64,000 nucleotides of DNA, taken from positions 1-64,000 of the forward strand of contig NZ_JASCIQ010000032.1 of assembly GCF_029968035.1 (NCBI RefSeq). The letters are read 5' to 3'. This document shows positions 56,584 to 63,712 of this stretch, one piece after another. The stretch is from Streptomyces cavernicola. Its GTDB lineage: Bacteria; Actinomycetota; Actinomycetes; Streptomycetales; Streptomycetaceae. Both the position numbers and the translations under genes were made by a program. Positions within the stretch are counted from its first letter, which is position 1; every line of letters begins with the position of its first letter. Under the pieces are notes generated by a model. The model had not been told where the DNA came from, ran no database searches, and worked only from the letters and a program-made list of their open reading frames with translations.

Positions 56584-57564
56584 TCAGAACGCCGCCCGGA
56601 TCTCCCCCACCTCGCGCCCTCCGCCGAGCAGCGGCGCCGCGCCGATGCGCGTGAGGGCGGGGGTCTGGACGTCGAGCTGCTCCAGGACGCGGGCGAGGAT
56701 CGGGCCGAGCGCGCGGACCGCGCCGTCGTCGACCTTGAACGCGAGCGCGCGACCGTCCGGCAGTGCCACCGCCTGCACGGCCTCGGCGCCCATCTTCGAC
56801 AGGACGCCCGGCACCGCCTGCATCAGCCAGGTGTCGGGGCGGCGCGTGCCCGCCACGTACTCCGGGTGGGCCCGCATCGCGTCCGCGACCCGGCGCTCCG
56901 GCGTGCCGGGCTCGGCGAGCACGAAGTGCCGGAAGGAGCGGGCGAGGCCGGTGAGGCTGATGGCCATCAGCGGGGCGCCGCAGCCGTCGGTGCCGGTGGC
57001 GGCGACGGGCTCGCCCGCCGCCTCCTCGATGACGTCGCGGACCAGGAGCTGCAGCGGGTGCTCCGGGTCCAGGTACGACTCCTGGTCCCAGCCGCGCCCG
57101 GCGCAGGCGGCGATCATCGCGGCGTGCTTGCCGGAGCAGTTCATGGCGACCCGGTCCCGGACGGAGCCGCCCGCCAGGTACGCCTCCGCCTCGGTCGCGT
57201 CGAAGGGCAGGTCGGGCGGGCACTGCAGGGCCGACTCGGTGAGGCCGAACTCACCGATCATCGTGCGGACCAGGTCCAGGTGGAAGGGCTCGCCGGAGTG
57301 GCTGGCTGAGGCGAGGGCGAGGCGCTCGCCGGAGAGGTCGAGCCCGGCCCGCAGTACGGCGGCGGCCTGCATCGGCTTGTTCGCGGAGCGCGGGAAGACG
57401 GGGGCGGAGACGTCGCCCACGGAGCGCTCGACGCTGCCGTCGGCGGCGAGGACGACCAGCGAGCCCCGGTGCCGTCCTTCGACGAATCCGGAGCGCACGA
57501 CCTCGGCGAGGACCGGCGATACGGCGGGCTGCGGAGGAGCGCTGGCGGTGGCGGATGCCGTCAT
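56584..57564 (-). CDS. Asparaginase (Asparaginase_II family)
   Basis: A 326-residue protein of the Asparaginase_II family (Rhizobium etli AnsA-type, unlike the E. coli L-asparaginase fold). It has VLAEVVRSGFVEGRHRGSLVVL, VFPRSANKPMQAAAVL with Ser-Lys, NCSGKHAAMIAAC and TDGCGAPLMAISL, motifs with the Ser/Lys/Cys of the active site. It hydrolyses asparagine to aspartate and ammonia. The start at 57564 is preferred over 57603. There is no signal peptide, so it acts in the cytoplasm. It lies 55 bp downstream of rsiG on the same strand, possibly co-transcribed. Confidence 0.88.
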   Translation of the reverse strand: MTASATASAPPQPAVSPVLAEVVRSGFVEGRHRGSLVVLAADGSVERSVGDVSAPVFPRSANKPMQAAAVLRAGLDLSGERLALASASHSGEPFHLDLVRTMIGEFGLTESALQCPPDLPFDATEAEAYLAGGSVRDRVAMNCSGKHAAMIAACAGRGWDQESYLDPEHPLQLLVRDVIEEAAGEPVAATGTDGCGAPLMAISLTGLARSFRHFVLAEPGTPERRVADAMRAHPEYVAGTRRPDTWLMQAVPGVLSKMGAEAVQAVALPDGRALAFKVDDGAVRALGPILARVLEQLDVQTPALTRIGAAPLLGGGREVGEIRAAF

Positions 57565-57618
57565 CGTCGGTGGGTGCCTTCCGGTGGTCCGCCCGCGGCC
57601 CACCGGGGTTTCCGGCGG

Positions 57619-58233
57619 TCAGGCGAGCAGGTCGTCTACTTGTGCTTCCCCTTCACGGTACCTGCGTGCGATTTCGGCGCTGCAATCGTCGGCCGTGCGC
57701 TGGAGGAGCTGGCGGCGGTGCGAGACCTGCTGCTCGTAGCGGACCAGGCGGCCCATCGCGGCGTGCAACTCGTCGTCGGTGCGGGCGTCCAGGTCGGACA
57801 GCTCCACCTCGCCGAGCATCTCGGCGGCCAGGCTGCGGTACTCCTCGCCGTGCGGAGTGCCGACCGTCACATGCCGGGCGGACGAGCGGTGCCGCGAGGG
57901 CGTGTCCGTGAGGATCTCGGAGAGCCGCGCCACCCGGTCCGGGTCGGGCGGCGGCGCGGCCGGGTCGCGGCGCTGCGCCAGCTCGGCCCGCAGGATGTCG
58001 ATACGGCCCTGGAGCAGCCGGCGTACGTAGCTGAGGTCGGCCTCGTCCTGCTGCGAGGTGCGGCGCAGGGCCCGGACCTCGGGCAGCCGGAGCAGCGCCA
58101 GATCGTGCTCGGGCAGCTCGGGCAGGCGGTCCCCGGTGCGCTGTGTGGGCGGGCGCGGCGCACCGGAGCAGGCGCCGGGCGCCGTCGGTACGGGCCCCGG
58201 CGGCTGGCCCGCGGTGCTCGACGTGCTGTTCAT
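57619..58233 (-). CDS. rsiG: RsiG, c-di-GMP-responsive anti-sigma factor of WhiG
   Basis: A 204-residue helical protein. It contains two copies of the motif E(X)3S(X)2R(X)3Q(X)3D that binds c-di-GMP in RsiG: EADLSYVRRLLQGRID in the first helix and EQQVSHRRQLLQRTAD near the C-terminus, both complete. RsiG and c-di-GMP sequester sigma-WhiG and so hold back sporulation. An N-terminal Pro-rich linker and DHDLALLRLPEVRALRR-like helix precede them. The start at 58233 is the ATG after GAGGGGAC. whiG itself is elsewhere. It is divergent from dtd. Confidence 0.93.
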   Translation of the reverse strand: MNSTSSTAGQPPGPVPTAPGACSGAPRPPTQRTGDRLPELPEHDLALLRLPEVRALRRTSQQDEADLSYVRRLLQGRIDILRAELAQRRDPAAPPPDPDRVARLSEILTDTPSRHRSSARHVTVGTPHGEEYRSLAAEMLGEVELSDLDARTDDELHAAMGRLVRYEQQVSHRRQLLQRTADDCSAEIARRYREGEAQVDDLLA

Positions 58234-58420
58234 GCTGTTGACCGTCCCCTCGACCGGTGCGGGGCGCCGCAGGCGCGCCGCTGGTCTGCAGAATGCCACC
58301 CTTCGTACCCGACTTGGGGCGGGGTGCACTCGATCGGCCCCGGATAGCCGTATGGCGTTAGGTGGCGGATGCCGGAAATGGCCGGATCGGGCCGCTCGGG
58401 CGCACGGCATGATGGACGGC

Positions 58421-58846
58421 ATGCGAGCAGTGGTGCAGAGGGTCGACGGCGCGAGCGTCGTCGTAGCGGGAGAGACCGTCGGGGAGATCACGGGCGAGGG
58501 CCTGTGCGTCCTGGTCGGCGTGACGCACGAGGACACGAAGGAGAAGGCGGCCCAACTGGCCCGCAAACTCTGGTCGTTGCGCATGCTCGACGGCGAGAAG
58601 TCGTGCAGCGACATCGACGCGCCGCTCCTCGTGATCAGCCAGTTCACCCTGTACGGAGACGCCCGCAAGGGCCGCCGCCCCACCTGGAACGCGGCGGCGC
58701 CCGGCGAGGTGGCCGAGCCGCTGGTCGACGAGGTCGTGGCCCAGCTGCGCGCGCTCGGGGCGACGGTGGCGACGGGGCGGTTCGGCGCGCAGATGCGGGT
58801 GTCTTTGACGAACGACGGCCCGTTCACGGTGCTGCTTGAGATGTGA
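58421..58846 (+). CDS. dtd: D-aminoacyl-tRNA deacylase
   Basis: A 141-residue protein with MRAVVQRVDGASV at its start, the active-site motif LLVISQFTLYGD and the Gly-cisPro region RVSLTNDGPFTVLLE. Length and motifs match the Dtd family, which removes D-amino acids (and glycine from tRNA-Ala) mischarged onto tRNA. ATG at 58421 starts the gene; an upstream ATG at 58409 (MDG) is in frame. It is divergent from rsiG and convergent with ygfZ, with a terminator between. Confidence 0.95.
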   Translation: MRAVVQRVDGASVVVAGETVGEITGEGLCVLVGVTHEDTKEKAAQLARKLWSLRMLDGEKSCSDIDAPLLVISQFTLYGDARKGRRPTWNAAAPGEVAEPLVDEVVAQLRALGATVATGRFGAQMRVSLTNDGPFTVLLEM

Positions 58847-58850
58847 GCGG

Positions 58851-58878
58851 CGGAGGGGCTCAAAATCGAGCCCCTCCG
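58851..58878. terminator. Bidirectional terminator, dtd/ygfZ
   Basis: CGGAGGGGCTC-AAAATC-GAGCCCCTCCG: an 11-bp perfect stem with a six-base loop between convergent genes, starting five bases after the dtd stop. Confidence 0.9.
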
Positions 58879-58891
58879 GCAAGCCCGCCTG

Positions 58892-59857
58892 CTACGGCTC
58901 GACGACGACTTCCTGCGCCGCAGCGGTCGTCCCGACGAGCAACTCCGCGTCCACCGGCACATTCCGCTTGATCAGCGCGAGGGCGATCGGCCCCAACTCG
59001 TGGTGCCGGGCGGAGGTCGTGACGAAGCCGATCTTGCGCCCGTCGGGACCGTCGGCGGCGAGCCGCACCTCCGTACCGTGCCCCGGCAGATGCACCTCGC
59101 TGCCGTCCAGGTGCAGGAAGACGAGACGACGCGGCGGCTTGCCCAGGTTGTGGACGCGGGCGACGGTCTCCTGCCCGCGGTAGCACCCCTTCTGCAGGTG
59201 CACGGCGGTGCCGATCCAGCCCAGCTCGTGCGGGATCGTGCGGTGGTCGGTCTCGAAGCCGAGCCGCGGGCGGTGCGCCTCGACCCGCAGCGCCTCGTGC
59301 GCGAGCACGCCGATCGCCGGCCCGTTGGCCTCCGCGTACGCCTCAAGCTCCGCGCGCGGCAGGAACAGGTCCCGGCCGTGCGCGGTCTCGCGTACGACGA
59401 CGCCGTCCGGGACGGGGGCGATGGAGCCGGCCGGGAGGTGCACGACCGCGAACTCCTCGGTGCGGTCGGCGACTTCGACGCGGTAGAAGAACTTCATCGA
59501 CTCCAGGTAGGCGAGCAGCGCCTCCTGGGTGCCGGGCTCGATGTGCGCCCAGACCGTCGTGCCGTCGTCGACGAGGTAGAGGGCGTGCTCGATGTGCCCG
59601 TTGGCGGAGAGGATCAGGGCTTCGGTGGCCTGGCCGACGGGCAGGTCGCTGACGTGCTGGGTGAGCAGCAGGTGCAGCCAGCTGAGGCGGTCCTCGCCGG
59701 TGACCGTGAGGACCCCGCGGTGCGAGAGGTCGACGAGACCGACGCCGTCGGCGAGGGCGCGCTGCTCGCGGTACAGCTCGCCGTAGTGCGCGGCGACTCC
59801 TTCGTCGACGCCTTCGGCGGGGACGGCACCGGGCAGGGACAGCAGAGGGCTCTTCAT
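58892..59857 (-). CDS. ygfZ: Folate-binding YgfZ/GcvT-like protein
   Basis: A protein of about 321 residues. The YgfZ/GcvT T-protein fold begins with LYREQRALADGVGLVDLSHRGVLTVTGEDRLSWLHLLLTQHVSDL. The signature KGCYRGQETVARVHNLGKPPRRL contains the conserved redox Cys of YgfZ. The protein supports assembly or repair of iron-sulfur clusters in a folate-dependent way. ATG at 59857 fits best: a TAGTGT hexamer at 59867-59872 is close upstream; GTG at 59863 is an alternative. It is downstream of nur on the same strand, 30 bp apart. Confidence 0.92.
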   Translation of the reverse strand: MKSPLLSLPGAVPAEGVDEGVAAHYGELYREQRALADGVGLVDLSHRGVLTVTGEDRLSWLHLLLTQHVSDLPVGQATEALILSANGHIEHALYLVDDGTTVWAHIEPGTQEALLAYLESMKFFYRVEVADRTEEFAVVHLPAGSIAPVPDGVVVRETAHGRDLFLPRAELEAYAEANGPAIGVLAHEALRVEAHRPRLGFETDHRTIPHELGWIGTAVHLQKGCYRGQETVARVHNLGKPPRRLVFLHLDGSEVHLPGHGTEVRLAADGPDGRKIGFVTTSARHHELGPIALALIKRNVPVDAELLVGTTAAAQEVVVEP

Positions 59858-59892
59858 ATCCACATCACACTACGACTCGTTGACAGCGGGTC

Positions 59893-60339
59893 TTATTCCC
59901 CGTCCGGGACCGGATCCGTACTGGCCTTGGTGCACTCCCCGCAGCGCCCGAAGATCGCGAAGTGCTTCATGTCGGTGTCGAAGTCGAAGGTCGCGCGGAG
60001 CTTCTCGATGAACTCGGCGGCGACCTCGACGTCCGCCTCCACGACCCCGGTGCAGTCCCGGCAGACCAGGTGGATGTGGTGGTGCCGGTCGGCGAGGTGG
60101 TACGTCGGCGCCCCGTGCCCGAGGTGCGCGTGGCTGACCAGGCCGAGCTCCTCGAGGAGCTCCAGGGTGCGGTAGACCGTGGAGATGTTGACCCCGGAGG
60201 CCGTCTTGCGGACCTCTACGAGGATGTCGTCCGGAGTCGCGTGCTCCAGGGTGTCGACGGCTTCGAGGACGAGCTGACGCTGCGGCGTCAGCCGGTAGCC
60301 GCGCTGCCTGAGGTCGCTCTTCCAGTCGGTGCTCACCAC
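59893..60339 (-). CDS. nur: Nur, nickel-responsive Fur-family repressor
   Basis: A 148-residue Fur-family regulator. Starting from GTG 60339, the metal ligands known in Streptomyces coelicolor Nur fall at the same positions: His70, His72 and His126 (nickel site), and His33, His86, His88 and His90 (second site). The N-terminal winged helix has LTPQRQLVLEAV and NISTVYRTLELLEELGLV; the CxxC pair is in LVCRDCTG. In S. coelicolor it represses sodF and nickel-uptake genes when nickel is ample. Neither target is in the window. The start is seven bases after TACACT, so a leaderless transcript is likely. Confidence 0.95.
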   Translation of the reverse strand: MVSTDWKSDLRQRGYRLTPQRQLVLEAVDTLEHATPDDILVEVRKTASGVNISTVYRTLELLEELGLVSHAHLGHGAPTYHLADRHHHIHLVCRDCTGVVEADVEVAAEFIEKLRATFDFDTDMKHFAIFGRCGECTKASTDPVPDGE

Positions 60340-60450
60340 GCGCACAAGTGTAGGCGGGGCCGGCCGCCCGTTCCCAGGCACCGACCCCGCCTCACGTACG
60401 TCCTTCGAAGGCCTGCTTACTTGAAGGCTGTGCTTACTTACAGGCTGTGC

Positions 60451-61038
60451 TTACTTGAAAAACGCGATGCCGTCGTCCGGCAGGTCCCCGAGGTTGCGCG
60501 CCATCTCGGCGACGTCGTCGGGCGAGACGACCTTCTTCAGCTGCGCCGACATGTACGGCCGCAGCGGCACCTCGGGCGTCTGCTTCTCGCCGACCCACAT
60601 CAGGTCGCTGTTCACGTAGCCGTAGAGGCGCTTGCCACCGCTGTACGGGCCGGAGGCGGCGGTGCGGGCGACGGCGTCCGTGGCCAGGTCGATCTGCGGC
60701 TTCTTGTCGGCCAGCTCGCCGTACCAGACCTCGACCACGCCGTCGTCGCGGACCATCACGACCTCGACCTTGCGGGGCCCCTTGTCACCTTCGGCGGAGA
60801 CCCGCCAGAAGCCGGACTCCGACTCCAGCGGCTTGACCTTGTTGCCCTCGGCGTCGAGCACCCAGGTGTGGGAGCGGTACTCGAGGAAGTCCCGGCCGTC
60901 GTGGCTGAAGCTGACTTCCTGGCCGAAGTTGCACTTCTCGCTGCCGGGGAAGTCGTGCACGCCCGCGCCGGCCCAGTTGCCGAGGAGGAACGTGAGGGGC
61001 ACGAGGTCCGGGTGGAGGTCGGACGGGATCTCGATCAT
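60451..61038 (-). CDS. Nitrobindin-like FABP-family protein lacking haem ligand
   Basis: A 195-residue beta-barrel (nitrobindin/DUF1794 fold). The family motif GxWxGxG is present as LLGNWAGAG. DFLEYRSHTWVLDAEGNKV and RLYGYVNSDLMWVGE follow. In haem-binding nitrobindins a His near the C-terminus ligates iron; here the equivalent segment reads LRPYMSAQLKKV, with Tyr, and there is no His in the last 100 residues. It is therefore the 'ferric nitrobindin-like' subtype that probably does not bind haem. ATG at 61038 is the start. It lies beside a 33-residue membrane peptide gene. Confidence 0.9.
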   Translation of the reverse strand: MIEIPSDLHPDLVPLTFLLGNWAGAGVHDFPGSEKCNFGQEVSFSHDGRDFLEYRSHTWVLDAEGNKVKPLESESGFWRVSAEGDKGPRKVEVVMVRDDGVVEVWYGELADKKPQIDLATDAVARTAASGPYSGGKRLYGYVNSDLMWVGEKQTPEVPLRPYMSAQLKKVVSPDDVAEMARNLGDLPDDGIAFFK

Positions 61039-61113
61039 GGGTTACTCAGGCGATCTGTGTCGGAGCGGAAGTCGGTGGCGTCGGCGCGGCGGTCCGCGGC
61101 GGCGGCGCTGAGG

Positions 61114-61215
61114 TCAGCGCTGACCCTGGTACAGCTTCTTCACGGTCAGACCGGCGAACGCGAGAACGCCGACGCAGACCAGAACCAGCAGGGCTGAGAA
61201 GAATGCCTCAAGCAC
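61114..61215 (-). CDS. 33-residue hydrophobic small protein
   Basis: GTG at 61215 reads LEAFFSALLVLVCVGVLAFAG then LTVKKLYQGQR: one transmembrane helix and a basic tail. GAGGAG stands eight bases upstream, a strong ribosome site. It lies between the nitrobindin-like gene and the divergent DsrE gene. The base composition and the clean signal-anchor layout suggest a real small membrane protein; its role is unknown. It is too short for routine gene finding. Confidence 0.7.
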   Translation of the reverse strand: MLEAFFSALLVLVCVGVLAFAGLTVKKLYQGQR

Positions 61216-61332
61216 GGGGTGCTCCTCGATGAGCGGTGTTAGCAGGACGGGGCCGCGCCCCAGCTTAGTCCGCCCGCCCTCGTCCTTCGCTGTGAGGTTG
61301 GCCCTGCGGGGTCCGGGACTACAGTGCGCGGC

Positions 61333-61695
61333 ATGGCGAAGAAGCTCGTGATCAAGGTGACCGCGGGGGCCGATGCCCCCGAGCGCTGCTCGCAGGCCTT
61401 CACGGTGGCGGCGGTGGCCGCGGCCAGCGGGGTGCAGGTGTCGCTCTGGCTGACCGGTGAGTCGGCGTGGTTCGCGCTGCCGGGCCGGGCGGCCGAGTTC
61501 GAGCTGCCGCACGCGGCGCCGCTGCCGGACCTGATCGAGTCGATCCGGGCGACCGGCCTGATCACGCTCTGCACGCAGTGCGCGGCCCGCCGCGACATCA
61601 CCGAGCAGGACGTCATCGAAGGGGTGCGGATCGCGGGCGCGCAGGTCTTCGTGCAGGAGGCGACGGCGGACGACACTCAGGCGCTCGTGTACTGA
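61333..61695 (+). CDS. DsrE/TusD-like sulfur-relay protein
   Basis: A 120-residue DsrE-fold protein. It begins AKKLVIKVTAGADAPERCSQAFTVAAVAAASG and includes VSLWLTGESAWFALPG and LITLCTQCAARRDI, where the CxxC pair lies at the position of the reactive Cys in sulfur-transfer DsrE proteins. It ends in a short Rossmann-like segment. Partner proteins are not adjacent, although sseA is nearby, so a sulfur role is plausible. The start at 61333 is seven bases after TACAGT. It is convergent with the DUF3099 gene. Confidence 0.87.
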   Translation: MAKKLVIKVTAGADAPERCSQAFTVAAVAAASGVQVSLWLTGESAWFALPGRAAEFELPHAAPLPDLIESIRATGLITLCTQCAARRDITEQDVIEGVRIAGAQVFVQEATADDTQALVY

Positions 61696-61709
61696 GGCCT
61701 GCCGGCGTG

Positions 61710-61967
61710 CTATCTGCGCTTCTTGCCGTCCAGCTCGTCCCACCACTCGTCGGACTTCGGGTCGCCGGAGGGGTCGTCCCACCAGCGGTCGTCGGGGCCC
61801 CGCCGGTTGGCGACGATCGCGGCGAGCGGCGGGATGACCATGGCGACGACGCACATGCCGACGGCGACGGGGACCGACCAGAGGCGTACGACGGCCCACG
61901 CCAGGACGAAGAGGGCGAGGCAGGTGCCCATCATGGCGAAGTAGACGTGCCGCCTTCGCGCGTACAT
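61710..61967 (-). CDS. DUF3099 membrane protein
   Basis: An 85-residue membrane protein. A basic start (YARRRHVYFAMM) is followed by two helices (GTCLALFVLAWAVVRLW, VPVAVGMCVVAMVIPPLAAIVA), then an acidic, Trp-rich tail (DDRWWDDPSGDPKSDEWWDEL). The pattern matches DUF3099, which is limited to actinobacteria and has no known function. The ATG at 61967 is six bases after TACCCT on the minus strand. Confidence 0.85.
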   Translation of the reverse strand: MYARRRHVYFAMMGTCLALFVLAWAVVRLWSVPVAVGMCVVAMVIPPLAAIVANRRGPDDRWWDDPSGDPKSDEWWDELDGKKRR

Positions 61968-62092
61968 GACTCCAGGGTAGAACCGCCGGAACCGCCGCGG
62001 ACAGCACGGAGCCGGAGGACCGCACCCGCGTCCTGGTAAGCGTCCAACCCCCAGGGGTGCGGCCCTCCGGCCGTCAGAAATGCCTCTCGCCG

Positions 62093-62380
62093 TCAGACGG
62101 CGATGGCGACCTCGGCGAGGCCTCCGGTCTGCGCGACGACCGTGCGGTCCGCCGTGCCGCCGGGCACGAGGGCGCGCAGGGTCCACGTGCCTTCGGCCGC
62201 GTAGAAGCGGAACTGACCGGTCGCGGAGGTCGGGACCTCGGCGGTGAACTCGCCGGTCGAGTCCAGGAGTCGCACGTAACCGGTGACGGGCTCGCCGTCG
62301 CGGGTCACCTGGCCCTGGATGGTGGTCTCACCGGGCTTGATCGTCGCGGCGTCGGGGCCGCCGACCTGTGCTCCACACAT
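62093..62380 (-). CDS. DUF1416 protein, sulfurtransferase partner
   Basis: A 95-residue all-beta protein. It begins CGAQVGGPDAATIKPGETTIQGQV, then GEPVTGYVRLLDSTGEFTAEVPTSATGQFRFYAAEGTWTLRALV, a carboxypeptidase-regulatory-like (Ig) fold. DUF1416 genes nearly always follow rhodanese genes in actinobacteria. It is 19 bp downstream of sseA, with AGGAGG before the ATG, so they are co-transcribed. The conserved Cys2 at the N-terminus may accept sulfur, but this is speculative. Confidence 0.92.
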   Translation of the reverse strand: MCGAQVGGPDAATIKPGETTIQGQVTRDGEPVTGYVRLLDSTGEFTAEVPTSATGQFRFYAAEGTWTLRALVPGGTADRTVVAQTGGLAEVAIAV

Positions 62381-62399
62381 AAGTCACTGTCCTCCTGGT

Positions 62400-63242
62400 T
62401 CAGTTGGAGCCGAGCTCGATCGGGACGCCCACGAGGGAGCCGTACTCCGTCCACGAGCCGTCGTAGTTCTTGACGTTCTCGACGCCGAGCAGCTCGTGCA
62501 GGACGAACCAGGTCAGGGCCGAGCGCTCACCGATGCGGCAGTACGCGATGGAGTCCTTGGCGAGGTCCACCTGCTCGTCGGCGTAGAGCTTCTTGAGCTC
62601 GTCGTCCGACTTGAACGTGCCGTCGTCGTTGGCGTTCTTGGACCACGGGATGTTGCGGGCGCTCGGCACGTGGCCGGGGCGCTGCGACTGCTCCTGCGGG
62701 AGGTGCGCCGGGGCGAGGAGCTTGCCGGAGAACTCGTCGGGCGAGCGCACGTCGACGAGGTTCTGCGAGCCGATCGCCTTCACGACGTCGTCGCGGAACG
62801 CACGGATCGAGGTGTCCTGCGCCTTGGCCTTGTACTCGGTGGCCGGGCGGTTCGGGACCTCGGAGCCGTCGACCAGGTCGCGGGAGTCGAGCTCCCACTT
62901 CTTGCGGCCGCCGTCGAGGAGCTTGACGTCCTGGTGGCCGTAGAGCTTGAAGTACCAGTAGGCGTAGGACGCGAACCAGTTGTTGTTGCCGCCGTAGAGG
63001 ACGACGGTGGAGTCGTTGGCGATGCCCTTCGCCGAGAGGAGCTTCTCGAAGCCCTCCTGGTCGATGAAGTCGCGGCGGACCGGGTCCTGCAGGTCCTTCG
63101 TCCAGTCGATCCGGATCGCGTTCTTGATGTGGTTCTTGTCGTACGCGGAGGTGTCCTCGTCGACCTCGACGATGACGACGCTCTCGTTGTCGAGGTTGGC
63201 CTCGACCCAGTCGGCGTCAACCAGGACGTCGCTGCGGCTCAT
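62400..63242 (-). CDS. sseA: Thiosulfate sulfurtransferase (rhodanese)
   Basis: A 280-residue tandem-rhodanese enzyme. An inactive N-terminal rhodanese domain (about 5-125) is followed by the catalytic domain (about 150-275), with active-site Cys near residue 235 in SIAYCRIGERSALTWF. The CRIGERS loop is typical of the SseA/CysA2 type. It transfers sulfane sulfur from thiosulfate to cyanide or cellular thiols. GGAGGAG precedes ATG 63242. It is followed by DUF1416. A 26-codon Cys-containing leader peptide lies 157 bp upstream on the same strand, suggesting transcription attenuation by cysteine supply. Confidence 0.94.
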   Translation of the reverse strand: MSRSDVLVDADWVEANLDNESVVIVEVDEDTSAYDKNHIKNAIRIDWTKDLQDPVRRDFIDQEGFEKLLSAKGIANDSTVVLYGGNNNWFASYAYWYFKLYGHQDVKLLDGGRKKWELDSRDLVDGSEVPNRPATEYKAKAQDTSIRAFRDDVVKAIGSQNLVDVRSPDEFSGKLLAPAHLPQEQSQRPGHVPSARNIPWSKNANDDGTFKSDDELKKLYADEQVDLAKDSIAYCRIGERSALTWFVLHELLGVENVKNYDGSWTEYGSLVGVPIELGSN

Positions 63243-63380
63243 GCTTTTCTCCTCCGGGGCAGTTGCGGCGGGATGGTGCGCGAGGGGACCGGTCGCGGGT
63301 ACGCGGCGACAGCGCGGCGTGCGCGAACGGGGGCGGCCCGGCGGGACGCTCGGATCGGCGTCAAGGGGCCAGGGGAATAC

Positions 63381-63396
63381 GGGAGTTGGAGCTCCC
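63381..63396 (-). promoter_or_regulatory. Hairpin following leader peptide (attenuator candidate)
   Basis: GGGAG-TTGGAG-CTCCC forms a short stem directly after the leader-peptide stop on the minus strand, upstream of sseA. It may be part of an attenuation switch; no long T run follows. Confidence 0.4.
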
Positions 63397-63398
63397 GC

Positions 63399-63479
63399 TC
63401 AGACGGGGCGACAGAGCATGGCGGCGACGCGGCACAGGTCTACTGCCCGCCGCTTCGTGAGGTCCGCCTGTCGCTTCAT
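63399..63479 (-). CDS. Cysteine-containing leader peptide of sseA operon
   Basis: ATG at 63479 encodes 26 residues, KRQADLTKRRAVDLCRVA then AMLCRPV, with two Cys near the C-terminus and a basic start. Streptomyces sulfur and cysteine genes are commonly preceded by such 'RRAVDLCRVA' leader peptides, thought to sense cysteinyl-tRNA by ribosome stalling. The ATG is seven bases after TACGAT (63487-63492), so translation probably begins on a leaderless transcript. It is 157 bp upstream of sseA. A hairpin follows its stop. Confidence 0.85.
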   Translation of the reverse strand: MKRQADLTKRRAVDLCRVAAMLCRPV

Positions 63480-63546
63480 GGCACCGATCGTAGGGAGGGA
63501 TCGGCAGCCATGTCACCGGTGTGTCGTATTCTGAGACACGATCGTC

Positions 63547-63560
63547 CGTATTGCGATACG
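63547..63560. promoter_or_regulatory. Inverted repeats in the leader-peptide promoter
   Basis: CGTAT-TGCG-ATACG (63547-63560) and the nearby GTGTC/GACAC pair in 63521-63539 lie 45-80 bp upstream of the leader peptide and are AT-rich. They may bind a sulfur-responsive regulator; none is identified. Confidence 0.4.
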
Positions 63561-63565
63561 AAAGC

Positions 63566-63599
63566 CGCCCCGGAGCCCGTACCGCTGGGCTCCGGGGCG
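63566..63599 (-). terminator. Terminator hairpin upstream of sulfur operon
   Basis: CGCCCCGGAGCCC (63566-63578) pairs perfectly with GGGCTCCGGGGCG (63587-63599). On the minus strand it is followed by GGCTTTCG. It ends transcription from the DUF2993 gene, whose stop is about 110 bp away. Confidence 0.82.
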
Positions 63600-63712
63600 A
63601 CTTCCGCACCCGTCGTATCTAATTTCCGGACGGCTCTGTCTCGCATTGCGGGCAGAGGGCTTGAGCGCCTGCAAAATCAGCCCGTACTGGGGGCTGCGCG
63701 CAAGCCGCCCGC

